Shown: positions 44,501 through 53,140 of the stretch, piece by piece
Numbering within the stretch: the stretch's first letter is position 1
How the letters are laid out: each line of letters begins with the position of its first letter
Source of the DNA: Anisus vortex
Taxonomy: Eukaryota; Mollusca; Gastropoda; Planorbidae
Reading direction: 5' to 3'
Assembly (NCBI GenBank): GCA_949126835.1
Contig: OX421500.1
Location: 23,305,367 to 23,369,366, forward strand
Length of the DNA: 64,000 nt
Notes under the pieces: model-generated
The model's input: the letters and a program-made list of their open reading frames with translations, nothing else
Told to the model about the DNA's origin: nothing
Database searches by the model: none
Made by a program: the position numbers and the translations under genes

Positions 44501-46076
44501 CGGCATCGGATCCACCCTTCTTATTGACGATGCTGCCTAGATAGGTGAATTCTTCAATTTCCTCTAGCGCTTCACCATTGAGAGTGATAGGCGATGTTTT
44601 CTGCGTTGACCTTAAGGAACTTGGTCTTCCCTTTGTGGATGTTGAGGCCAAGGCGAGTGGAGTTTTCTGTCACGATGTTGGTCTTTTCCTGCATCTGTTG
44701 CTGAGTATGTGCGAGTAATGCCAAATCATCCGCAAAATCTAAATCGTCTAGTTGTGACCATTACGCTTATCTTGTTTATAGTTTACTTATGCATCACATA
44801 TAGTTTACACAAACTGCATATATATAGTTTACACAAACTGCACATATATAGTTTACACAAACTGCACATATAGTTTTAAGAAACTGAACTTATAGTTTAC
44901 TCATACTGCACATATCAATCACACAGACTGCAAATATAGTTTACACAAACAGTACATATAATTTTCACAAACTACACATGTAATTTACACATACTGCACA
45001 TAAAGTTTACATATTATTCACATATAATTTACACAATCTGCACTTTTAATTTACGCAAACTGCACAAATAGTTTACACATACTGCACATATATAGTTTAC
45101 ACATACATCACATATAATTTGCACATACATCACATATAATTTGCACATACATCACATATAGTTTACACATACTACACAGATATATAGTTTACACATACAT
45201 CACATATAATTTGCACATACGTCACATATAGTTTACGCATACTACACATATATAGTTTACACATACATCATATATAATTTACACATTCTACATTTTTCAC
45301 ATATATAATTTACACATACATCACATATAGTTTACACATACAGCACATATAGTTTACTTATACATCACATATAGTTTACACATAATGCACATATATAGTT
45401 TACACATAATACACATATATAGTTTACACATACATCACATATAGTTTACACATACAGCACATATAGTTTACTTATACATCACATATAGTTTACACATAAT
45501 GCACATATAGTTTACACATAATACACATATATAGTTTACACATACATCACATATAATTTGCACATGCATCACATATAGTTTACACATACTACACATATAT
45601 ATTTTTTGCATACATCACATATAAATTACACGTACTACACATATATAATATTTACATACAGTACATATAGTTAACACAGAATGCAAATAATATATAAAAT
45701 TGCTTTTCTTTAAAATATATATATCTATAAAAGTAGCGAAAATTATATACATTTATTTTACGTATATCATATTATAATTTAACAGGTATATTACCTTTTT
45801 GATTTCGGCAGAAGTTAAAGATTGGAAAGGTCCTGGACTGTCTGATTCAGTCAGGTTTATGATATTTTTGTTTGTATTGACTGAACCACACACACTAGGT
45901 TTTATATCCTCACTAATCTTTGACACTGTAGTGACTGAAGTAGACGTATGGAGCAGGCCGTCTCTTTGTCGAGTAACCACTATGAGTGCTAAAGCCAGAC
46001 CTATGGACAGAACAACGAAAAACATGGCCACAAGCCCCCAGAACCATTTTGTAGCAATGGAAGTGGCTGAGATCAT
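22749..46076 (-). CDS. Membrane copper amine oxidase gene (partial: exons 1-10 of an unknown total)
   Basis: Copper/topaquinone amine oxidases deaminate primary amines to aldehydes, producing H2O2 and ammonia. AOC3-like members are type II membrane ectoenzymes. Ten exons with consensus splice sites and fully compatible phases give about 502 residues: membrane anchor (about 12-34), the N-terminal domain start FQSLTSAEIKKLRQYL, LLLPTKSDVLGFL, ARVMIFRG, then HPLGMSI, GVDPSKWTFTKIWYSGQ, NWAFNF...FNVRFKGERIAYEIALNE, LVPGTDCPGTATI and FCLFEQNNGIPLRRH. These are diagnostic family blocks. Exons with the cofactor tyrosine and copper histidines are not in view; family proteins are about 750 residues. 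Introns are expanded by transposons. The catalytic-base position appears to read Asn, so activity is uncertain. Confidence 0.9.
23258..23425 (+). CDS. Possible stray exon (unidentified), plus strand inside a CuAO intron
   Basis: An open segment after an acceptor-like cccttag, reading ISATYDTLPDCAHRVFFNG then TRKTYERAIQILQEIDCWHR, with a possible donor near 23416 (acag-gttgtc). Amino-acid composition is protein-like, but I do not recognise the family and no neighbouring exon is visible. It could be chance or a gene fragment carried by a repeat. Confidence 0.25.
23730..25721. mobile_element. Non-autonomous hAT-type DNA transposon, 1992 bp
   Basis: Terminal inverted repeats CAGGGGTCTCCAAACT at 23730 and its complement ending at 25721. 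The flanking 8-bp duplication AGTTAGAC (23722-23729, 25722-25729) is the hAT signature. The interior has no transposase ORF. It contains a LINE 3' end (about 25040-25560, minus) and G/C-rich tgcggcccggg sequence near the left end. It sits at the join of a 23-bp tandem duplication (taaccaaagtcagtcagtt...), which could extend the apparent TSD. Confidence 0.88.
25040..25560 (-). mobile_element. RTE-like LINE 3' end nested in the hAT element
   Basis: Reading the minus strand with frame changes gives WYGHVTR-NGLAKTILQG, then GRKRGRPKK and EWTGTKL, then ERREEWRRLV, the C-terminal tail found after the RT domain in many invertebrate endonuclease-RT LINEs. It is 5' truncated and frame-broken. Its presence inside the hAT dates it as younger than the hAT, unless the hAT captured it. 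Confidence 0.7.
26195..26540. repeat. ~43-bp minisatellite in a CuAO intron
   Basis: Eight or so copies of a unit containing gcactagttttataaagaca and tacatgacatacacc, with modest divergence. It ends just left of exon 9. Confidence 0.85.
26572..26673 (-). CDS. CuAO exon 9, region of the catalytic base
   Basis: 102 nt, phase 0; acceptor tatacag, donor gtagtt. Encodes QAMNYPNGGRMTNKLFRTLV followed by PGTDCPGTATIITQ. The GxDCPxxAT block is typical. The preceding segment aligns with YLDxxFGxG, where the Asp is the catalytic base; here the aligned residue appears to be Asn (AMNYPNGG), with a few residues of extra length. Confidence 0.85.
26784..26933 (-). CDS. CuAO exon 8: start of the catalytic beta-sandwich domain
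   Basis: 150 nt, phase 0 at both ends; acceptor attacag, donor gtaagt. Encodes VTYLNWAFNFLMSSMSG, then FNVRFKGERIAYEIALNE and AYYPGG, nearly the family consensus (WSFxFxxxSxSGLxxxNVxFxGERIxYExSxxE). Confidence 0.93.
27045..27189 (-). CDS. CuAO exon 7
   Basis: 145 nt; acceptor tgccaag (one base completes Ser), donor gttatc. Encodes a linker rich in Pro/Gln followed by RAPTLVESDGKRYSLNNGQ, the PxxPxG-RF-VxGN block that opens the catalytic domain. Confidence 0.85.
27520..27735 (+). repeat. SINE-like dispersed repeat, copy A
   Basis: A GC-richer island in an AT-rich intron, ending atttggtccgacgggatact. A related sequence lies at 46555-46655. No clear A/B box was found, so SINE status is unproven. 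Confidence 0.45.
27736..29522. other. Intron DNA without recognised features
   Basis: AT-rich sequence with scattered aggcct palindromes around 28640-28750. Nothing supportable on either strand. Confidence 0.6.
29523..29702 (-). CDS. CuAO exon 6
   Basis: 180 nt, acceptor ccattag, donor gtaagt. Encodes HVWVFPLYNIT...LHPLGMSI, then NGVDPSKWTFTKIWYSGQMF, closely matching the HPxGLEVL...DxSxW...VWYNGQ block that ends the second N-terminal domain. Confidence 0.88.
30420..30720 (+). mobile_element. LINE 3' end, plus strand, with TCTCGCGAGA palindrome
   Basis: Translation gives ELDRSSWGQALTSGL and FLCQRCNKDCNSRVGLHSRSRSC, a C-terminal zinc-finger tail like the one at 63538-63978. Its 3' UTR contains tcgtctcgcgagac and ends near an atgtatgtatg microsatellite. 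It is 5' truncated. Confidence 0.7.
30751..31385 (+). repeat. Probable solo LTR related to element 2
   Basis: 635 bp beginning tattacgaacctcg, compared with tgttacgaatctcg in element 2, and ending cacataaca, compared with gccataaca; element 2's LTR is 628 bp. No clean TSD is visible, so this is a decayed relative at best. Confidence 0.42.
32081..33285. mobile_element. Degenerate hAT-like element rich in ttcggccgaa palindromes
   Basis: Imperfect inverted ends tagatgccgaccgaaa and (reversed) tagaggcctactgaaa, flanked by similar 8-mers atcgcaat and atcacaaa. Repeated accgaaa/ttcggccgaa motifs near both ends are typical of some hAT families. No transposase. A smaller inverted-repeat element is nested at about 32613-32886. 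Confidence 0.45.
32613..32886. mobile_element. Short MITE with agggtYgccaga inverted ends
   Basis: Ends tagggtcgccaga (32613) and the complement of ctagggttgccaga (32874-32887) enclose about 275 bp without coding potential. TSD not clear. It lies inside the larger hAT-like element. Confidence 0.45.
34117..34238 (-). CDS. CuAO exon 5
   Basis: 122 nt, acceptor tgctaag, donor gttagt, phase 0 in and 2 out. Encodes IGLVLLDSYNASFLSCAIPEDCLVL..., equivalent to the family's SYG...C-x-C-L stretch (the conserved disulphide region). It links exons 4 and 6 without a gap. Confidence 0.72.
34621..34690 (-). CDS. CuAO exon 4 (short)
   Basis: 70 nt between ...aataaag and donor gtcagt. Joining exon 3's AG to this exon's A restores Arg and gives RPLIALDFDKNGAFKYLL. 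Support comes from phase and splice signals more than from strong similarity. Confidence 0.65.
34960..35510. repeat. Minisatellite (tttgtttctcgaccatgat unit) with a 66-bp higher-order repeat and (taa)n
   Basis: Degenerate units with catgctaccctttgtttctc grade into three nearly identical 66-bp copies (35290-35480) that produce a fake repetitive ORF on minus, then (ATA/TAA)n at 35475-35512. The same unit reappears at 41745-41840, beyond element 3. Confidence 0.85.
35518..36529 (-). repeat. Element 3, left LTR
   Basis: 1012 bp. Matches 39768-40779. Contains TATATA runs and an aataaag box. A 76-codon ORF present in both LTRs is not conserved with anything I recognise. Confidence 0.9.
36530..39767. 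other. Element 3 internal region, non-coding, G-tract rich
   Basis: No gag/pol ORF on either strand. There are many runs of 8-13 G. A unit of about 190 bp (actctaatctagtcagcggg...gtgcgttcgcgggg) is repeated three times at about 38100-38650, the third copy being more diverged. A second, looser repeat with aaacagttactaatccggg recurs at 38890-39560. Confidence 0.8.
39768..40779 (-). repeat. Element 3, right LTR
   Basis: 1012 bp. Same ends as the left LTR, followed by the TSD copy ACTTG. Confidence 0.9.
40785..41100. repeat. Unclassified GC-richer dispersed sequence
   Basis: Includes ggtgcgtcttcaggcggatc and gggattccaggaggacgggc; probably a fragment of a dispersed repeat. No ORF I would call. 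Confidence 0.35.
41101..41745. repeat. 10-bp satellite (tatagctact)n, about 60 copies
   Basis: Nearly pure tandem array of acttatagct with interspersed actaatagct variants. A duplicated imperfect block (acttttagctacttgtagct then atttattt) appears twice, at about 41130 and 41370, showing segmental duplication inside the array. Confidence 0.95.
42111..42273 (-). CDS. CuAO exon 3
   Basis: Acceptor ttttcag, donor gtaagc at 42110; 163 nt, leaves phase 2. Encodes SELPRFARVMIFRGDKDPP...EEWKCGPL, the family's ARV-VFRG and VGPLP block, ending NPVEFNI(R). Confidence 0.9.
42457..42598 (-). CDS. CuAO exon 2
   Basis: Acceptor ttaag before 42598, donor gtaagc at 42456; enters phase 0 and leaves phase 1. 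Encodes LRQYLELRPEIKAAKAG...FAIDLLLPTKSDVLGFLKK, matching the first N-terminal domain of the family (the LLPPK-VL-L block). Confidence 0.88.
42850..43929. repeat. Intron-1 minisatellite (cacatatatagtttacaca), left part
   Basis: Units of about 20-24 bp with core cacatatatagtttacaca and variable linkers aactg, tacgg or tacatca. Interrupted by an RTE LINE at 43943. Confidence 0.9.
43943..44776 (-). mobile_element. 5'-truncated RTE-clade LINE in the intron-1 minisatellite
   Basis: The minus strand encodes the RT C-terminal part: FADD-like DDLALLAHTQQQMQ, IEEFTYLGSIVNKKGGSDAD, LLYGAETW, FINSCLRRILHI, then RWLGHTLRKPAS and GRPRNSWRRDLDADV, with GLCPERGSRRK near the end. Frame changes occur near 44600 and 44225. 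The 3' tail is (taag)n, seen as acttacttactt on plus. Satellite sequence tatagtttactta flanks both sides and may be the TSD, although it belongs to the satellite itself. Confidence 0.85.
44777..45690. repeat. Intron-1 minisatellite, right part
   Basis: The same cacatatatagtttacaca array continues after the RTE insertion and ends about 100 bp from CuAO exon 1. Confidence 0.9.
45795..46076 (-). CDS. CuAO exon 1: start, cytosolic tail, membrane anchor
   Basis: ATG at 46076; 94 codons; donor gtaata at 45794, phase 0. A short N-terminus is followed by a strongly hydrophobic helix (WFWGLVAMFFVVLSIGLAL...) and then basic TRQR, fitting a type II signal anchor. A Ser/Thr-rich stalk leads to GPFQSLTSAEIKK, the usual start of the amine-oxidase N-terminal domain. 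Confidence 0.88.
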
Positions 46077-46554
46077 TGTATGAGGTATTGTACAAACAAA
46101 CTACTAGTTGTGTTTTCCAAAATATTATCTATCAAACAGTGGGTTCATTCTATGACAAAACGAAAATACAGTTGCGATATATATGGCGTAAAAGACCTGC
46201 CCCTTTGTTCAACGTTGGGATTTCATGACTTGAATGTTTTCCGCTAATTAGTTAAAGGTTTGTCCCAATTTGTTTCACTTACCGATATATAAGCTAAAGA
46301 GAAACTTCTCGAAGGTGTTGCTACTAAAATACCCTCATACTATGTTATTTCACACGGTTTAAGTCTGTATAGTATTCTAAAACTAAATATAACTTATGTA
46401 TTTAATTGTTGAAAATAATTAGTTTTGTATATACAATCTAAAATTAAATTAATTATAATTACAGGTTAATCATATCCTAGGCTTACCCGTACGCCTTTCA
46501 AATTGCACTGACACTATTTGAATTTATATATTATTGCACATATAGTACACATTA
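46077..46554 (-). other. Upstream region of the CuAO gene
   Basis: Should contain the 5' UTR and promoter. It is AT-rich and no TATA box or other element can be assigned with confidence. Confidence 0.35.
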
Positions 46555-46655
46555 TTGTGCCAGCCACACAATCCCCTAGTATGCCGAGACTACAGAAATG
46601 AGTGAACGCTGCCCCCGGCCCTATTTATCAATTTGGTCCAAAGGGATACTCAATT
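46555..46655 (+). repeat. SINE-like dispersed repeat, copy B
   Basis: Shares the order cacacaatcccctagtatgcc ... atttggtccaaagggatact with 27640-27710, with substantial divergence. Shorter than copy A. Confidence 0.4.
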
Positions 46656-49600
46656 AAACTCGGTCATAAAAGCACACGGTTTTACAGTATGAGGTTCTAA
46701 ATTGGTTTATTAAAATATCAACCATTATACAGTGCGGTAGTAGTAACTTAGCTCATTAAAACAAGAACAAACTCGTCACACTCATTAAGCTAATGCTGTC
46801 ACAGACAAGTAACAGACGATTTAGTCGTTTAATTTTCAATCACGCTTATATACGCACTTCTTGTTTGGTCTTCGTGCATTTCTTCTTCTATCTTGTAATA
46901 AAGATATTACTTTGATTCTTGAATGCTAATGACATTCATTTTTGTGTCATGTACTAAAAACATTGCTTCGCTTGTCGTATGCTAATGACATCTAAAACCC
47001 AAACTTAGCGCGTAGAGGAATTTTCATTGTTACATGGACGACCTGCAAAACGAAATTTGCGTTTCTTTGTTTTTAAAGTGTCAAGAAAGGGCAAAAACGT
47101 ATTCATCGCTCAATGTTAAAAAAAAGGTATAAAAGAATATAGATTTATCCATACTGTTAGATTGCAGCTCTAACGTCAATCCTTTTTGGCGGTTGTCTAG
47201 AGTATGATTATTTAAGGCCAGCGAGAACCCACGTCGTTCTGAGCGTGATAAATAGTCTGCAGCGATTCCTCAAGTTGGTTAACTTAGCCTGGCTTTATCC
47301 AAATGATCTTAACAGTAATTCTTATACAAAACAAACTCCTTGACTTGTTATTTGAATGCAAAAACTGTATTAGTTGAAAAATGCAAATGTAGACAATAAA
47401 GGTATCATGATCAGTCCAAACAAACAATATGGCTGTCCCCCCCGCCCCCCCCCCCCCCAAAAAGCAAGCGCACTAAGTTGTAAGGGGCGCTATAGGAACA
47501 ATGAATAAAAATTTTCTTTTAGCCATCACTTTTCCTAACAATAATAATACTGTCGGTTATAGTTATCCAAAAAAACTTAAGTGCTCATTAGGCGCGTACA
47601 AATAAGTAATAAAACAATTCAAGTGCACATTAGGCACATCTAACAATAAAAAGCTTAGTGCACATTAGGCACGATTAATACAAGTGTTCATATACAATGA
47701 AGAACAAAGTAAGTGCTCATTAGGCACATAGTTAAAAAAAACAATAATCAAGAACAAGAACACATAATATACATCAGTCTACAAAAGAATAATGTCTTCT
47801 TTCGTTAACCCAATTGTACTGATGTGTGTGGTTAGCTAGGATGTTGTATGGGTTACCTTATCCATAAGTTACATGTATTAAAATTAGTCCTTACCTAAGT
47901 TCATACGTGTATCCTTATAATTTGTTTTAACATTACCATGTTTGTTACCTTTTGGTTATCCCAAAAAAACCATGTTATTAGTAATCCTTTGTTTTAGATA
48001 TAACTAGTTCTAAGGTTTACCTTACTCAAGTCTTAACATTTACAAACAAGTTTGAGTACTTTCAAAGTTTTAACAAAACCTTGTGTTATACAAATATTTT
48101 AACTCGATAATTTTTAAAGAATGAGTGATATAGTCTGAGAGTTTTATCTCTGATTTTAAAGTTACTAAGTTATTATTACAACCCATTATTAATTGTTCAT
48201 TTAAAAGTGATTGTAATACTGATTTGGTTTACTTCAATATTCATTGATTGTATCAAATTTAACTTTAATAGTTAGTTTTTTCCTAAGCATTAACACAGCA
48301 TAGGTGTTATCAACTAAAAGAATATCAGCTATTCGCTCTTCAGAGTACAAGTTTATTTCCAACAATATTGGTGGTTTTATTCACAACAGGAATTAGTTAT
48401 CCCTAAGATACAAGTGTTAATAGAGACTTTGTATGTAACAACTTTAGTTAAATTTGCAGCTCATTTAACCTTAACCACAATGACCGTAGTTAGTTAAAAG
48501 CTTAATCTCACTCAACTTTGACCTTTCAAAAGTATAACTTCTTAAAAGTATAAATCTTAACTTAACAATGTTTCCATTTACATATTATTCATCCCTTTAA
48601 CTAAATCTTTTTATTCTTTACAAATTTTACTCAATGTTTTAACCTTTGTTTTTAAAGTTTAATCACAGCCTTCACCTCATTGAAACCTTTTAATAGAATC
48701 ACTTTATTTACGAAGCATTGACTTAACTTCAACTTCCGCCCTAAGGGTTATGACCTTTTCACAATCAAAGAGTATTTTTCATTTAATTTAGTAAGTGCAA
48801 CCAATTTTAACCTTAAGCTACCCGTTTAAAGTTCAACTTCAGAGTTTAACCATGTTAATTCACTCTTAAAGCACATTACCTTTATCACTCTTATTTTTTA
48901 AATTTTATTTTAAAATTTTAAGTTTTTATTAAAGGTTTTAAGTTTAACAAAATGTATGCTTTCACTCAATAAAAATTATATTATAATTGTGTACAAGTTG
49001 ACCTTATCAATAAAAGATTTTCTTCTCTTTTTCTTTACAAAATGTTACAAGTATTTACGTTGACCTTTTGAGTTTTTATGTTACATGTGTAAAGTTGACC
49101 TTTTGAGTTTTTATGTTACATGTGTAAAGTTGACCTTTTGAGTTTTTATGTTACATGTGTAAAGTTGACCTTTTGAGTTTTTTTGACCCGATACAGTGTA
49201 AGCCTATCAGTTTTATACCTTTGCTTAACTCACCATGTTTTTTTTTGTGTTTTTTTTGTGTGTTTTTTCTCACTTACCACAAAGAAAACACCTTATAATT
49301 GTCAGTTGTCATTACACAGAACGCCATGGGGGTAAAAAATCATCATAATAACAATGCAAATAAAATATGTACATCACTTATTGAATTAATGCGTGTTAAT
49401 TTTTGTGTTGCAATTGTTATGATATTTTTCTCTTGTACATTGGTAAAGAATATAAGTGTGCAGTGTATAAAAGTACATCTGAACAAATTGTTTTATATAT
49501 ATCGGGTTTGGGGCAAAAACAATTGTTTTCTTTTTTTTAAGACATGTTTCTTTTTAATACAACAATGCAAGAAAAAAAATCACATCAAAAAGGCATCCAC

Positions 49601-49762
49601 TGTTGGCTTAGCGAACGAAATTGGGTTATCATTAGAATGCACCTCCCTAGGGAAACTAGACCTGTTCCGGTATAAGTACAAGTCCTTATCGCGGTGTTAT
49701 TGTCACTAAAGCCTTATTTACTGTACTGAAGACCCGTTTATGATTTTTGCCAACCCTTCACG
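46656..49762. other. AT-rich non-coding DNA, possibly the 3' part of element 4
   Basis: No protein recognised. It holds a C run (about 47438-47458) that on minus would be a purine tract. A repeat with gtgctcattaggcac recurs four or five times at 47578-47733. A 35-bp tandem (gttgaccttttgagttttta plus tgttacatgtgtaaa) lies at about 49060-49180. Whether any of this belongs to the retroelement is unproven. Confidence 0.45.
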
Positions 49763-49842
49763 GTGTTATCTTATCTTATACATTACAGACGCTCCTTCTA
49801 TAAAGAAGATTATTGCGTCCTACGCTCATCCGTGGTCCGAGT

Positions 49843-51230
49843 CTAGTCTTGCATTTTTATTGATGTCTTAAATGATGTTAAGTTACTGGTTTTCCTGGTT
49901 TGTTCAGGCAACCCATTCCATGCCCGAATGCCACTCGGGAAGAAAGAGTACTTATATGCATTTGTTCTCGCATAAGGGACAAGGAAAGTGTTTTTATCTT
50001 TATGTTTATCTGAGATTTGCAACAGATTGTTATTGTGTTGTATTTCTAAATTAGAGTTTAATGCCTTATGTATTATTACTACTTTACGCTTTGCCCTTCT
50101 GTCTTCTAGTGTTTCTAGGTTTAATGATTTGACTAATGGTGTTACTCTTGTTAATTGGGAATATTCGCTAGTTATGAACCTTGCAGCTCTTTTTTGAATT
50201 TGTTCTAATTTTTTTATGATTTCTTTAGTTGATGTGTCCCATACAGATGCTGCATATTCTAGTATAGGCCTAACTAATGTGAGATAGCATTTTAGTTTTA
50301 TGTTCTTATTACATTTGTAAAAGTTCCTTTTTATGAATCCTAAAGTTTTGTTTGATTTTTGTATTACTTCATCAACATGAGGGTTCCAAGATAACTTATC
50401 ATTTATTATTACTCCTAGATACTTAGCATTGTTAGTTTGAGTTAGTTCTTTACCATGAATGAAGTAGTTTGCTATTATTTGTTTCTTTTTCTTGGATACC
50501 CTTATTAGTTGGCATTTTTCTGGGTGAAAAGACATACTCCAGTTTGATTCCCATTTTTGTAGTTCATCTAGGTCTTTTTGTAGGAGTTCACTATCTTTTC
50601 CTGTCTTAATTATTCTATAAATTATGCAATCATCGGCAAATAATCTTACTTTTGTTCCTGTGTTGATGCAGTTTGGCAGATCATTAATATAAATTAGAAA
50701 TAGTAGAGGTCCTAGAACAGTTCCTTGTGGAACTCATGAGTTTACAGTTATTGGTGATGACTTAGAGCCATTTATTATCACTGTTTGTTCTCTGCCTATA
50801 AGAAAGTCCTGAATCCACTGATGTAAGGGACCAGAGATGCCAAAATATTTAAGTTTTTTTAGTAGACTAAAATGATGAGCTTTATCAAATGCTTTTGAAA
50901 AATCTAGTAATATAGTATCAATTTGGTTGTTATTATCTAATCCCTTTGACAAGTCATCTATTAGGCCTATTAATTGAGTCTCACATGATCTATTTTTCCT
51001 AAAGCCATGTTGGTGTGGGCACAGTGCATTAAGTTTGTCTAGATGATTTACTATACTACTATATATAATATGTTCAAGTAATTTGCATGTTATGCTGGTG
51101 AGAGAAACAGGTCTATAATTACCGGGGTCAGATTTATCTCCTTTTTTGAAAAGGGGGATTACATTAGCTAATTTCCAATCTCTGGGCACTTTGCCCTGGT
51201 TTAGAGAGGCCTGAAAAAGTATTTTAAAGA
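49843..51230 (-). pseudogene. CR1-like LINE reverse transcriptase
   Basis: Contains PRDWKLANVIPLFKKGDK, NYRPVSLTS, HGFRKNRSCETQL, motif A LLDFSKAFD, then (after TGA at 50734) VPQGTVLGPLLFLIYINDLP and motif C RLFADDCIIYR, then YLGVIINDKLSW and WNGLP near the C-terminus. All in one frame except the single TGA, which could be a CGA or GGA change. Confidence 0.9.
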
Positions 51231-52630
51231 TTGGAGATATTTCATTGGTTTAAGCAGTCTTGCTGGTATTTCATCTGGACCAGAAGCTTTGTTTGCTTTA
51301 AAGTTGGTTAGGAGTTGTTTAATGCCTTTTTCATCTACATTTATATGTCCTATCTCTTCTAGTTTGTTTAAATTTATGAAGATTTCTTTGTCACCTGGAT
51401 TTGAAAAAGATGATGCAAAGTGTGTGTTAAGGATATTAGCTTTGGTTTCATTATCATTATAAGTTTCATTGTTTTGGCCTTTTAGTGGAGCTATGCCTGT
51501 AGTGTCCATTTTTCTTGATTTAATGTAGGACCATAAGTTTTTATTATTATCTTTAGAAATTACATTGTTTACATATTCATTTTGCAGCTGTCTGCTTAGT
51601 TTCTGAGTTAAATGTTTAATTTTTAGGTATTTTTTATGTAGTCTAATTGAATTAGTTGCCTTAAACTTTTTGAATAGATTTTCTTTTTGTTTACACAGTT
51701 TCTTTAGTTTAGTGTTAAACCAACATTTGTTAATTTTATTTGATGTTTGTTTTGTTGGCACAGAATTAGCCATTATTGCTTTTAAGTTGGTTTTTATGAA
51801 TTGCCAAATATCTTCAACTGGACTATTTATATTGTAGTTAGTAAGAAAATTGGTTTGGAATTTTATTGCTGCTTGATGTAGTTCTGTTGTGTTACATTTA
51901 TTCCAGAGGTAAATTATTCTTTTAGGTTTCTTGTTTATTTGGGTTTTTATTTTGTTATTTACTCTGACAATATCATGATCTGAAAGTCCAGGAATTATTT
52001 CATAATCTACTACTAGTCCTGGTCTGTTAGTTAAGAATAAATCTAGTATATTATGGTTTCTTGTTGGTTTTTTATTAATTTGATTTAAGTTTAGATTTTG
52101 GATGGTATTGATAAACATTTCATTTATTTCTTTTATGTTTTGGTGTTTTTCTATAGAGTAGCTATTCCAATTTATATCAGGGAGGTTGAAGTCTCCCATT
52201 ATCCAAATTATAGCATTTTTATATTTAGCTTCAATACTTGTCATCTGATTACATAGATCAGTCATGTACTCTGATGTTGAGTTTGGTGGTCTATAAACAC
52301 TGCCTACAATTAGTGGTTTAGAATTAGGTCTACTTATTTTACAAAAGACTGACTCTATGTTGTTTTTAGATTCTATTTTAATTTCTTCAGCTATTAGAGT
52401 AGATTTTATGGCTAGTAAGACTCCTCCATGCCTGTCTGACCTATCTTTCCTAAAAATTTCATAATTATTATTGAATATCTCTGTGTTGTAAATATCTGGG
52501 CTAAGCCATGTTTCGGAACCTGCAATTATGTCTGGTTCTTCTTTATTTATTAGGATTTCCAAATCAGCGGTTTTATTTTTAATGCTTTGGAAGTTTATTG
52601 TTAGTGATTTGATTTTTATTTTGTTAGCGA
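51201..52630 (-). pseudogene. CR1-like LINE endonuclease domain and linker
   Basis: APE-type endonuclease motifs in order: INFQSIKNK, IAGSETWLS (catalytic Glu), SVYRPPNS, IMGDFNLPDINW, LDLFLTN and GLSDHDIV (catalytic Asp-His). A lysine-rich linker leads to ANKASGPDEIPARLLK, the start of the RT domain. After LLKP the frame is wrong; the correct continuation (NEISPIFKILFQASLNQGK) is one frame over, so a single-base indel sits near 51240. Confidence 0.88.
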
Positions 52631-53140
52631 GTGTTATGGCCATTGGAATGTTCGAACCTACTATCATTTATTTGACTAGACATCGCGCTCGTGAAACCGT
52701 TAGTCTCAACATAATTTTTGGTTTGTTCATCACCATTGTTTGTACCCAATACTGGTATACTAGAAGATGTGGTTTTAAGTGTTTCGAATGCCGAAATACA
52801 CTGTTCAATCAGTTGTGTCCGATACGGTACACTGCTGAGAATGTTAGAGAAAACCCTAAGCAAAGAACATATCTGATCAGTTTGATCATCTGATAATTTA
52901 TCTATTTTTATTTTGAAATTTCGCGTGTTAGAACATGTTTTATTATTGCTCTCGGCAAATTCATTATCTACCGCGGTGGTCTTGTATGTTTGAAACTCGC
53001 TCTCGGCTAAGTTATTAACCATTAAGGAATTCTCTCCCTTTGCCTGTGTAACTGGTGCAATTGGCAATACGTTAGTGCATTTTAGCTTTTCAGTTTCTCT
53101 ACTATTTAACTTTTTCAACATGTTTACGTGTACAACTCGT
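52624..53140 (-). pseudogene. Element 4 post-integrase linker and pre-RT segment
   Basis: Encodes HVNMLKKLNSRE, a linker, then KLSDDQTDQICSLLRVFSNI and SVPYRTQL, which in autonomous relatives leads straight into RT. Entry is from a different frame near 53124. The frame runs into the LINE junction at 52631. Confidence 0.7.

Larger units (their letters stand above)
49770..52630 (-). mobile_element. CR1/Jockey-superfamily LINE, nearly complete ORF2, inserted in element 4
   Basis: The minus strand carries an AP endonuclease and an RT. The copy begins near the endonuclease start, so it is 5' truncated or lacks ORF1. The 3' end shows a short tataagataag tail. The 7-bp GTGTTAT occurs at both boundaries (49763-49769 and 52631-52637) and may be the TSD. 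Defects: one frameshift near 51240 and one in-frame TGA at 50734-50736. A more decayed copy of the same family lies at 61.4-62.6 kb. Confidence 0.88.

Noticed and set aside
42850..45690. CRISPR-like spaced repeats
   Set aside because: The short repeats with variable linkers are a eukaryotic intronic minisatellite; linkers are themselves degenerate repeats, and there are no cas genes.
49299..49709. 136-codon ORF on plus
   Set aside because: Composition follows the AT-rich background and no motif is recognisable.
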